64,000 bases of DNA from Montifringilla adamsi (taxonomy: Eukaryota; Chordata; Aves; Passeriformes; Passeridae): positions 22,296,662-22,360,661 of the forward strand of contig JAGGNK010009114.1 in assembly GCA_017590115.1 (NCBI GenBank). Reading direction: 5' to 3'. How positions within the stretch are numbered: position 1 is the first letter of the stretch; every line of letters starts with the position of its first letter. A model generated the notes under the pieces. That model saw only the letters and a list, made by a program, of their open reading frames with translations. It did no database searches and had not been told where the DNA came from. Shown here in pieces: positions 12,801-24,200 of the stretch. The position numbers were made by a program, and so were the translations under genes.

Positions 12801-13924
12801 TACAAACTTAGACTAGTTCAGTGGTGGGTTTTGGATAATGAAATAGGTTCTCTAAAGTGATGTTGTTTGAGGAGGAGCCACCATAATGACAAAGCACTGA
12901 AAACACAACTACTGACACAGCCTCCAGGTGGGAGGCAGTGGCTTTCTGTGGCAATGCAGACTTTTGTCAGAGTGGATAGCTTCTTCTTTTATTCAAGCTG
13001 GAATAGTTCAGCCTTGGGATGGATTCTGGGGTTTTGTTCTTACCCTCCCACGAGGAGAAGTCTTGTGTGCTTTAATCAGGTCAGTCCTTCAAGCCCAAGG
13101 TCTCTGCGTGCACTCAGGCCATGATGCAGCTCCTTCTTTTAGAAACTTCTGCTAAAGAGATTTCATACCTGTCTGACAGCTTGTGTACTAGGGAGACACT
13201 GCAGTGGAAGTACCAAGAGGAAATACTTTGGGGGACAGGGATTCCCTCCTACAGTACTCTAAACAGCAAAGTCTTTTTCATGAGAAAAGCTTAAGTCAAT
13301 GCTGTGATTCATTTGATTTATTATTTATGGTTTGTATGAGTTAAGAATCCTGTGATCCTGGCCCTTTGAGTCTCACAAGGACCTCTTATTCCTCTTAGCC
13401 GACTGTATTTTTTCATATATCCCACAGGCATTCCAAACTGTTTAACCTTGATTATTTGTCTAACCTGCTGGCATTTATCTTACTGATTTTTATATCCTGA
13501 TAAAAATCCTGTAATCTTAGAAAGTGATCAACCACCTCTTTTGACCTTGTCCTTTAAACAAAAGGATTTCCCTAGATTACAAGTAGCAGCCTGAACCTGA
13601 TTTTACTTTAATTGGTTATTGCTCATGGGTCATGTAGTTTGTTTGTACATTTCTTTACATATAATCTTTGACATGAAATGTATTCCTTTGGTTATATTTC
13701 CCTAGAATAGTTTTAAAACTAAAAGTGTTTTTTCACTCTTGTTAGAATGAAAGTTTTTTAGCTACTGAAGTTACTGCTGCTTATTTCCCATTGCCTCTTA
13801 GGTTGTGTTCCTCCCTTCCTATGTGCACCATGACTGGTTCAGCTTTTTATTTAACCTGTGTTGAGCTCCTAGCATTCTCAGACAACTACTAGTGGAGTAG
13901 TAGATTGCATACTAGGTAAAATTC
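9898..13924. other. Inferred MGAT5 intron 1, proximal part; no exon seen
   Basis: AT-rich, with pyrimidine-rich stretches on the plus strand. The open frames here (up to about 98 codons) show no protein-family motif and lack paired splice signals. A-rich (CAAAA)n-like sequence occurs at about 12400-12425. Nothing else is recognisable. Confidence 0.5.
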
Positions 13925-14067
13925 CTTCACCAAAAAGCTTGTCAGGCTTTGGAACAGAATGCCCAGGGCTGAATCAGCATCCCTGGAGGTGTTTAAAAGA
14001 CGTGTAGACCCTTGGACTCTATGTTCTCAAGTACCTTTTCCAGTCAAAGAGATTTTATGATTCTACG
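13925..14067 (+). mobile_element. CR1 LINE 3' fragment, sense orientation
   Basis: The sequence runs through the diagnostic CR1 3' string 'GGAACAGAATGCCCAGGGCTG', then CATCCCTGGAGGTGTTTAAAAGAC, and ends with the CR1 terminal motif TTTTATGATTCTACG, a decayed version of the ATTCTATG short repeat at CR1 3' ends. The copy is 5'-truncated, as most avian CR1 insertions are, and too short and diverged to code for anything. Confidence 0.85.
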
Positions 14068-17000
14068 TTGTCATAAAAGGTATAAACTGCAGTGAATTAC
14101 CATTCCTGCCCAAGATTATGTTGTGTGAACTGGATGGTTTTTGACCTTTGGAAGATACTGAACACTTGGATTCTGCCACATTGTGTCATAGTCCTCTTGT
14201 CTGCAATATGTATGACCAGAGTGGATTAATACATTTTTACCATTTTGCTAATAAGAATCTTCTGTATGAGTGCATATTCCCTTGGGCAGTAGCTCTCTTG
14301 AGTTTGAAGTGCTGTCTTATCCCTCACCTCTCTTTTTTCTGTTCTCAGCCTTTCTCTCTGATCCTTCTCTGCAGAGAACTATTACTGTTCAATGCAGCTT
14401 CAATGCAGTTTTTGAACTCTGCAGAATGCATGTGATATACTTGGAAGACAATTTCAAGTATTTAAGGACCCACATAACTAAACTTTTATTTTCTCTTCTA
14501 TTTTGGCCTTCTTTTTTTGTAAAATGAAGCATAAAACATGTTTTGGTTGAAGATGGACTATCTGAAACATTTCATTAGATGTATAAACTTTGTCTGCATA
14601 GTATACATGAGTTAAAAATATACATAACTCCATTCAGTGAATTTGAAAATTGGTATAGTATTTATAACAAAAATCCTTGAACAGATAATCTACCTCCTAA
14701 CAAGCTTATGCAATTGCTTGTTAAGTAATTTCTATGAGTTTTTCTTGATAGGCCCTGTTCAAATACAGTTTGTGCAATGACTTAATTTTCTATGTTTTAG
14801 AAGAATGAAAATACCAGCTTTAAGTTGCTCAATAAAATTTTGTGCTGCACCACTACACCTCTGTACCAGGCATTCCAATTCATTTCCTTTTCCTTACATT
14901 CTGCTTCTCCCTGTACAGGTTTGATCTGACAGTATAGGAAAAAGGTGTGGAACATGCCGTAGAGAAATAAAAAAAAGATTTCTCAATCCTTACCACTCCG
15001 ACTTCAGCCTAGGTGTCACAGGATATTTGACCACGTGATTAAAGCTACCTTGTTCCAATCAGTCCCTTAGCACATTGTTTTGGTTTTCTAAGTTCTTGTA
15101 AAAATGAGCAGTTTGCTTCTCTGTATTTCTCTTGGTGAAATGCAGTTTCTCTGTCAGGATTATTGATCCTCCAAGAGCATGGTGAAATGCAGTATCATTC
15201 TGTTTACACCTCACATCTTTCTGTTATGCAGCTACTTTTCTTTTACTAGACTGCAAAAAATCATGCAGGAGCAGAATGCTTCCAGTGGCTTTTCTACTGA
15301 AGCTAACAGCTATTTTACTACACATTAAATTAACCAGATTTGAATACTTAGTATAATTTTAAGAGCTTGTAATCAAGTTGCCATATTTTATGGTTATACT
15401 TTAAATATGTTTATAGTTATAGCTTAAAATAAAAAAATTTGCTTGTTATTTTTAATAGAAATTTTCTTAAATACCAGTGGAGTTTGTTTATAAATCAACA
15501 AGAATAGTAAAACAAAAAAATTCTTTGTTTTGATAACTTCTCTTGAAAGAGAAACTGTGCTCCTTTTAGATAAGCTGTAGGTCTTGTTGGAATACTTTCC
15601 TGAGTTTTTTCAATAGCTCAGCATTCCTAAGTTCACAAAATTGGATAATCAGTAAAAGAAAAACTTCTGGCTGTATTAATGATGTGAGAAATGAAACCAA
15701 GTTGCAGGAGTGTTTGGTTTCACAAAGTGATATGACCTATTACTGGATCTACATCCCGGTGTCTTGAAGCCTCTCAGGCAGCTTATTGATACCAGCTTTT
15801 GGCCCCAGTTGTGAATCTTTGTGAAATCTTTGAATGTCTGAAGTGACTCCCCTTGGATTCTGGATTGATAACTTCATGGGATGATTATGATTCCTTTGAG
15901 GAAAAGCTTACAGTAACTTTCACCTGACCTATCAGGGCAAAATTCTCCCCAAGGTAAATTAGAGAATATTCGAGGGAGCAGGGAGGAGCTTCAGGCTGGA
16001 AGGTGCTCAAGGGCTTGGTTTCCATCACAAATCTCTGCATACTTGCATCTGTGATGAAGTTCTGTGGAAATAGGACTTTCCCACTGTAAGTTTGGAATTC
16101 CCCTTCAGTGGTTGATCTGATCTGGCTCCTGAACCTGCAGTAAAAATTCAGTGTTGCCACAGGTCTGTGGTGGAAGGACTGGAGCTTTCCAGTGATGTAA
16201 GGAGAGTCTAACCACAGTGGGTGAATTCTGTGCCGGTGTAAAAGGCACATTGCAGTTTACTTAAGCTCTTTTTGAGTTGATGCTACTTAAACCTCTGGCT
16301 CTGTATACTAAAACCAGCATGATGAGGCCCAAGTGTACACTTAAACTTTCCTTTGAGGGCTGTACTGTCTGATACAGAGCAAAAACTTGCACCAGGTTTA
16401 GCTTCTGTTCAGCTTCTATGAAAGACTTTGTACTTCGATTCATTTCCTGGAGCCATAGTTTCCATATGCACTGGTTGCATAGCTTTTGCACTGTGTAATG
16501 TCACAGAATGCCACTACTGAGTCACTTAAACTAGTGCTAGGAACACTTTCTTACACACTGAGATATTGGCATGTATGTGGCTACTTCTAGAGCAAAGAAA
16601 ACTGTGAGCCTTATAAATGGAAAAAAAGTTTCATTTTTTAAAAGCTGTACTTGAAAAATAGTATTGTAGTTTAACTATGTGTGGAAAACTGGTCTACATC
16701 AATTTTACATTTTTTAGACTTAAGAAGGGGGTTAGATGGAGATCTGAAGAATCTGTTTTCTCATTATTTGGGCTTTAAAAAAATGTTAAGAAGCAGGGGT
16801 TCTTTTTTCCCCTACATTTGAAGTGCAAGTTTTCTTCATCCTTTGTACTTAAAGAATGGATTTTTTTTCCCCATCCACCATTAGTACTCTGGTTTGTTAG
16901 AATTCTCTTGGGTTCTATTCAGACTGTTGTTTGTACCTCAAGTCGGTTCTGTCTTTGAGTGTTGTTCATGGTGGATATGGAAAACTTGAACTCCATTGCC

Positions 17001-18663
17001 TACTATCAATATACATTTTTGTGTTTGTTTATCCAAATTTAAAAACAAAAACACCTCCTCACTGTATAAATTCCTGATGTACAACTCAGATTTCACACTA
17101 TTGATTTTGGGTGTGCATTATGAAAAGAGTTTTTTAATGAAGGTGTACTCTTGCCCTTTGACAAGCTACAGAATATTTTTAAGTATGCCACCCACCTTAT
17201 TCTTTAACTAAAATTTGACATTTAATTAAAAGGACTGCTGATGCAGCATTGTAGTTTGGCAGAAATAACTGTAGGAACCTTACAGTGTCTGCCTTGCCTG
17301 TACTATGGGGATCAAGCCCATTGCTCAGGATAAAGATGTTTGTCCAGGCACAAAAATGCAGAATTAAAACCTTCTCATCTGTTATTTTGTACTGACCAGC
17401 TATGTTATCCTTGCATTTGACAAACAGAGAAAGAAATCTGTCAAATGTTATTTTCATACTTCTTTTTCTTTTGCTAATATATTCTCACTTGTGTTGTGTG
17501 TGTGCCTCAGTGCAGTGCTAACCATTGTCCAGTTTATTATGGTGTTCAGGTCTTTATTTCCTTTATCAAAATTTATTTAGGATGTCATGGGAATCTCTCA
17601 ATCTAAGCATGCATAATGTGGGTTTTGTGTTGTGAAGTTTCAGTTATGTGTGAGGAGAGCTTTCTGTATCCCCTGTTCTGCTTGTAAAAACAGCATGATT
17701 TCTGTCTTAATCCAGATTTCTGAATGGCTTTTGCCATTTTCCTCCAAACATTTCATTTTCAAGGATGCAATTTCACCATGTGACTTGAAATTTCTTGAGA
17801 CATATTACACATAAGCTTTACCTCATGCATTTCTTCCCATCCCACAGAGTGTTCTTCTGAAATTCTTTTTCAGTTTCTATAACCTAATTTTTATATTCAA
17901 ACAGTTAGGAAATGTTTGAAATTTGCTAATCTCCTTGACTTCTTGAATTGACTAAAAGAGAACCCACTCATCCTGCTCCACCCAATGGAAAAGCCTAAAT
18001 GGATTTTTTTTTTCTGTACAAGTCAAAGTTGATGCAGTCTCTGAATGCTGTATGTGCAGTTGTGCTGAACCTTTGTTATAATCAGCTAACAATAGGTTCT
18101 AGCTCATCTTGTGCCTTTCTGTTGGGTTGCTCATTACCTATTTATGAAAACAGATTATTTGAAACATTGATTTCAAGCCTTCAAAAGGCCAGTTGGTCTT
18201 CATTTTTTTCTTTTTCACAACAAAGTTTCCACACAGTTCCTCTTTCCTGTTCTTTTTTTTTTCCTGATGAGGCTTTTTCAAGTGACCTCAGGATGTCCGA
18301 AATGATTGAGGGTGTTTTTACTGAAGGTCTGACTCACTGCCCGTGTTGCATGAGCTTTGAATTCTCAGAAAATGAGAGTAGCACATTGAAAAACTGGGTA
18401 ATCCATGAATGTCCAGTAATTTGTCCTGGTCTACAGATTTTTTCCCTTGGGATTATTTGCACCAGAGTTATCATCCATGTTTTTGCTAGTGTAGTCAATA
18501 TATTATTGGAATAACATATTTGGCTTGATTATTCTAAATGTTTGTGTAGGAATCTCATCTAAGGCTATCATTATACCTCCCAAAAAAAGCTTGTCAGGAT
18601 AAACAAATTAAAATATTATGGAGAAAATCTAAGTTTCAAACTTTACATGGTCTCAGTGGTCTG
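14068..18663. other. Inferred intron 1, no exon seen
   Basis: AT-rich non-coding DNA. Within it, about 15890-16490 is less AT-rich and open on the minus strand for 121 and 76 codons; I do not recognise either product and suspect an old interspersed repeat. The segment 17999-18514 is open for 171 codons on the plus strand, but the translation is Phe/Ser-rich with no domain, as expected for T-rich sequence lacking stop codons by chance. Confidence 0.5.
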
Positions 18664-18683
18664 AAAAAAAAAAAAAAAAAAAA
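18664..18683. repeat. Poly-A tract (20 A)
   Basis: An uninterrupted run of A. No AATAAA-bearing processed copy is recognisable immediately upstream, so it is scored only as a simple repeat. Confidence 0.95.
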
Positions 18684-19028
18684 GCTGAGCAGAGCAAGGC
18701 AGCAAAGAAATCTTAATTTAGACATGTAAAATTTTATCTTCAGAAATGTCCAGTAAATCCATGCTAACTGCTGTCATTTCATAATTAAGCTGCTTCTTTC
18801 AGTCCTGAACCTCAACTCATATGTTGAGTCCAAACTAGGATATGACTTTTCCCATTGTTAAAATAACAGTCTAAGTTGGAAACTATTAAGTGATAAAAGC
18901 TGCAGAAAAAAAACCATATTCCTCTAAAATACAGAGGAAAATGTTATTGAAAAAATGTATTCTTTCTTTTGTCAGGCTAGTAGCTTGGACTGTTTTTCTC
19001 TTTAAGACCAGACCTAATAACAGAATTA
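18684..19028. other. Inferred intron 1, nothing recognised
   Basis: Short AT-rich interval between the A tract and the next CR1 fragment. No signal seen. Confidence 0.5.
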
Positions 19029-19160
19029 ATCATAAAATCACAGAATGGTTTGTGTTGGAAAGGATCTTAAGGCTCATCTCATTCCATCCTTCTTGCAGGG
19101 ACACCTTCCATGCTTGCTCAGAGCCCCATCCAACCTGGCTTCGAGCACTTCCAGCCACTG
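19029..19160 (-). mobile_element. CR1 LINE 3' fragment, antisense orientation
   Basis: Begins with the hallmark of an inverted CR1 3' end (AAAATCACAGAATGGTTTGTG), continues with TTGGAAAGGATCTTAAGGCTCATCT, GGGACACCTTCCA and CCCATCCAACCTGGCTT, all diagnostic CR1 blocks in the usual order. It is 5'-truncated at about 19160. The overlapping plus-strand open frames (105-107 codons) are shadows of this repeat. Confidence 0.92.
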
Positions 19161-21405
19161 TTGCAGTGAGGGCTGTGGTGTTTTGGTGTCCCCCCTGCAG
19201 TCAGAGCCACTGATGTCCTCTGCAAGCATGTGGCTCGAGTACACATTTACCCACTTCAGGCAGAGGAACAGGATACCGTGGGCTGTGTTGGACCCTCATG
19301 GTTGTAGCTTACACAGCGATGGACTGCTCAGGATGTTGAAATGTGATAAGATAATGCCTTAAATAGTTATTTGCAGGTTATTTGTCAAATCCTGGCTGTT
19401 ATGAAGATTAATCAATAGAGCCCAGTGATACACAGTTTAAAAGAGAAAGGTTTTTTGTATCAACTTTTAAGATGTGTTTGCCAGCACCTTTCCCCTGTGA
19501 GTTGAAAGGAATGTTTTCGTAATATTAGAAAATCTATTCCTCTGTTTCTGCCTATCTTTTTCTCTTCATTATGTTTGACTAAACAGTAAAGAAATCCATT
19601 CATCTGTGGTAGTATCAGTAAAGTGGTCTCTATTTTCCTCTCTGCTGGTACTACAGTACTGTTTGAAGATCATTTACATTCTGCTCAGAGCTGTAAGTGA
19701 TCTTTTTGGCAGCTTTGTGCATTTACATTAACTGCTGGATTGTAATAATTTTCAAATGGATTGTCTGAAAGTAGAGGGTTTTGGGTACATATTTATAGAT
19801 GAGTATTCCTGTCTGTGGGTTTATTTTATGTCTTGTACATTTACCTAACTAATATAAATGTGGCTCTAGGAAGAACCTTGTTAGATCAAAACGCAGAGCT
19901 TTTCACTGTCACCATTCTAGAGATGGACAATATTGCCTATTGAATTTCCTTTCTCATTCTGGAAACCATTTGGATTTAGGAGCCTATTTAGGAGGTATTT
20001 TTTAGAGATTTCTTTTTTAAGGAAGTCTTGGTGTTTACATTATGTTGTTTATAATGTGTTTGTATTGTTGAAACACAGGAGAACTAACCTAAATAATACC
20101 CTAATGTTTTTGAGAGAACCTTGGAATTCTGACTTAACTGCCTTGTAGATCTTATCCCTGTTATTCAGATAATGTTTGACAAATATGTGGGTATTTTGTT
20201 GTACATAGGTGGTGTTTTCAATTTATATTAATGTCCATCTGATGTGTGGAGGGGCTTTTAGTTGGTACACAGCAAGATTTTTCTGCTAGAAGGAACATTT
20301 TTTTGTCTCTTCCATCCATACAACTATGAGCGGCAAAGAGATTTGTGAATGCAAAGTTTTATGTGACCTTTTTAGAGAACAGTTACCAAAGTGGACCTAT
20401 TTGGAAAAGCTTTTCATTTAATGACAGCGCTTCAGTTTAAACCACGTGTTCTAAGAACTAGCTTGTGTTCCCAGCACTGCAGGGGGAAAGGCTCAACGTG
20501 CATGTTGGAGAACACAACGAAGAGTGCACGTGGGGGAATTCCAGGACTGGTGAAAATTTCAGAAGGTAGAAGGTATTTCACATAATTATATAGCTTCAGA
20601 TTGTATAAACCTTGTACAGTTCAGACAACTGCAAAATTACCTCAACAAACTTGCCCCCTTTTTTTTTATTTAATTGATTTGAAAAGCTACAGAGGACTAA
20701 ATTTCTTAAACTGAGAAAGTTGAGAAGGTAGACAGGTGAGGTAAATAACCTTCTGATATGATTCAGACTGGAAAATATAAGATTAAATCCATGACAACAC
20801 AAATATAATCTCATTTTTGAGTTACATAAGACTGCTTAAATGGGTCATTAGTGTTGGGGAAAAACATGTTTTAATTTTCTAGGCTTTTTTTCCCCCTCCC
20901 CTTCCCACACTAGAGGGAATGCTTTCCTCTAGGGGCAAAGATAGGATGAAGCTAAATATATCACTTGTCTACTTTATTCTCCATCATATTGCTTCAGTGG
21001 TAATCACTTGTTTGAGATTCACCTTCAGAGATTCTGCCTGACATATGGTGACTTGCATAATGAATATATGCAAACATATAGCAGTTTCAAATTCATTCTT
21101 TATTGCACTTAGGTTTTAGTACACAAATTGCTGTAATAATTAAAGAGATTTGGTAAGCATTAATCTATGCCCTTATGGGAAATTCCACCTTAATTATTTA
21201 TTATTTGTGTGAGATGAATAAAAAACAATTTAAGACCTGCCTTGAGAGTTTGGCTTCTCTTGCTTCCTAATTTCAAAGGATGTACAGGCAGATTAAATTT
21301 CTATATTTTCAAAGTACCACCACTTTCAGGGGAGGATAAGAATTTGGCTCTTTGAGAAATGTGACCTGGGTGGCTTGGTTAGGGATTTTGGTTGGTGTTC
21401 AATTT

Positions 21406-21463
21406 GGGGGTTTTGGGGGGTTGTTTTGTTTTAGGTTGTGGGGTATTTTTAGAATGGGGTGGG
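21406..21463 (+). other. Guanine-run cluster (non-canonical G-quadruplex candidate)
   Basis: Runs of G5 (21406-21410), G6 (21415-21420), G4 (21440-21443), G4 (21456-21459) and G3 (21461-21463) on the plus strand. One or two loops would exceed 7 nt, so this fails the strict G3+N1-7 rule but could fold with long loops. Confidence 0.5.
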
Positions 21464-23689
21464 AAATGTTTTATTATTTTGAATTTTTTCAGCTACAAAT
21501 AGATCTTGGCTAGAAAGCTTCTTCAGCAGCCCCTTAGAACTGAGACGCACAAAGGGAAGTGCACCCAGGTGTTCTCTAGACATCCAAGAACGTGAACATA
21601 AAAAACTAGTTCTCTCACAAACTCTTTTTTTATACTGTGTTGTGGGTAACTGGGGAAAGGACTGAAATGTTCACTTTCCCATTCATAATGTGAACCATGT
21701 GGTGGTGATGATGAGCAAGAACAACTGCTGCAAATCTTCTTGAGGCTATAGCTCTTCCTTGGGCACTCCTGACTGTCAAAATTGTCATAATTGGTTGCCA
21801 GCAATGGGAGCTGCATCCACAAAATCCAGCTCACAGCTTCTGATGATTGAGATAATTTACTTTGAATTTCCATTCAGTGGCTAAGTCCTATTAATCCAGC
21901 TTCTTGCTCATCCTGCTTTTAGATTCTTTATAGGAGTTGACAGTAAAACTTTTCAGTTCATGCTGAAAATTACATGTTGGCAAATAAACAGGTAACTATT
22001 ATAACCCATCAAATCAGCATCTATTCAAGCTTTGTGCGGAGCCTTTGATCAAGTACTTGATAATAAGTCATGCTGTCAGTCAGTGTGCTGAACCAGAAGA
22101 GGACAACAGGATGATTGTAGGAGAGATTCCTGCAATCTTGATGGACAGGCCAGTCTACACAGCCTGAACTGTGCTAAACAAACTAGAAAGACCAGCTTTG
22201 TAGCTGAAATAGCAAATTAATTATTGCCCTACTTAGTTTGCAGTAAGGTCTAGGGGACACTGAGGTTAATTCCATAGGCAGATGTGAGGGGGCAATGACT
22301 TCTGGTTGGAGAAGTCGAAGTCTGCTGGCACAGATGGATTCAGAGTAGCTCGTGTCTTCCTCACTTAAGCCTGTCACGCTGAGAGATTTAAGCCATGCAT
22401 ACTGAATCACGTGTCCCGTGTCATTTCCATTTGTCAAATCACAAAACCATTGTCCCTGTCACTCTCTCCACTGTTTTGACTTCACTGCAATAGTTTCTCT
22501 TAGCAAAAATGGCTGCTGGTAAGCATGAGTATTTCTGTGTTTTCTAAATTATTCTTCATGATCAGAAAGAGACTAAAAATTTGCTCATACTGTGTTGTAA
22601 AGCACTGTTTTGAAGAACAAAAGAGCAAAAGCTTGAATGAGTGGCAAGCAATAATGACTCCCTGCTATTTGTTGTGCTGTAGAATATTGGGGTGCACAGA
22701 GAAAAGGAAAAGGGATGAAAGCGCATCCTAATCTGAGTTAAGGAAGCTCAGATCCTTCCATCGTCAATGGAGAGGACGAGGCTTTTGGGGCTGCTGCTTT
22801 GAATCCTTCCCTAAAAGACGGAGAAGGGCTAAGTTAAACATTTCTTTGCTACCAAAAGATACAATTTCTCCTTTTCATTTTCACCAGCCCTGATACGCAC
22901 CTGACCCATCTGTTAGACAGCTTGGTTTGTGAAACAAGCAGAAAGCTAATGTAAGAAAAAGGCTTCTTTTGTTTTCATGAGCTGAATCAGCTCATCGAGG
23001 GATCTGTTGATTTGGCACATGTAGCACAAAGCGGGGTGTGAGGCTGGGTAGCTGGAGCAGTAGGATAAGTGCAGGGAGATGAGGCTGTTCCTCAGCTGCG
23101 AGCTGCTGGCTCAGCTCAGCCCTCTGCTGTGCCTGGACTCTCTCCTGTGGGTCCAGAGGCCTCCAAGGGCCCCAGATGTCTTCACTGACTAGAGTGACAA
23201 AATAACCCACTGCTTCCCCTTCTGCTCTGGTGGCAGCAGTGGCTGCTGTTGTCATCTTTGAATGTTAGCTTTTCCTTCCTCTTCTTTCATCCTGTGTGAT
23301 TGCAATCTTTTTTCTTTTTTTAAATTTGAAATCAGGGAGTATAGTAGCCTTTCTAAATCTTTATACCTTGGTAGGTATATCATCAGTAAGTGAATGATGG
23401 AAGGGTTTGTGTGGCAAATAAAACTAGCTTTGTCTTCTCCATTATAAGTAAGGTATATCCAGAATTTCTGCTTTATGGCTATACTCAAGAACAACACACA
23501 TAATATATGCTGCCACACCTGTAACCATGTCAGAGCAGTGCCAAGCCTAGTGAAGCTCCCTTTCACATCTGGCTTCTTTGCCTTTTGGCAAGCAATCAAA
23601 ACCTGGTTTAGCCCTTTGCAGGCATTAAGCCCTGCTCTTAGACATCGTAGCTCAAAAGACTGTGTCCAGTGTATGGTGTGAAATTAATC

Positions 23690-24200
23690 AAAAGGAAACA
23701 AAATTAATGACCTGCTGTGGTGCCATCCATCACGCTATCGCTCAGCAGGTGTGAAATTAACTTGCCTTGACTGTGGATTAAATTGAACGGCGTGACGTGA
23801 ACCTACAGGAACTGTTTCCACTAATACTGGGGAGCAAGTGTTTTTAAAGATTCCAGCTTAATGAACTGCTTATGCCATGTACTGGATAGTCTTATGATCA
23901 TTTAACAGCATGAGTTTAGATTATGCTCCCTAAGAAGATCAAGTATTACTGTATCAGTAAAAATTGTTAAAGCCAGGCCACAGAAATGTGGTTTTAATTT
24001 CTGTAATTACTGTGCACCAGATGGTAGATGTATACTTTTTTCCAGTGTAAGTACTTCAGCTCAAATATAAGCAGTTGTGATCTTTATTTACAATTCATCA
24101 GATTTTAACCTAGGTGATAACAATTCCTTTGTTATGGCCCATTATGGCGACCTTCAAAGAAGTATGTAGATAAAACTTCACTACTGTTTGTTATGGTAAC
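23690..24200. promoter_or_regulatory. Candidate conserved non-coding element / enhancer
   Basis: In a CpG-poor intron this stretch keeps several CpGs in non-repetitive sequence (ATCACGCTATCGCTCAG near 23728; GAACGGCGTGACGTGAAC near 23786, which contains a CRE-like TGACGTGA). Further along, AACAAT (24119-24124) faces TTTGTT (24128-24133) across three bases, the inverted arrangement of a paired SOX site. It is not a known repeat to me. The enhancer role is inference only; cross-species alignment would decide. Confidence 0.3.

Noticed and set aside
17999..18514. 171-codon plus-strand frame
   Set aside because: Phe/Ser/Cys-rich product of a T-rich segment, no domain, no splice or promoter context. 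Possible but unsupported.
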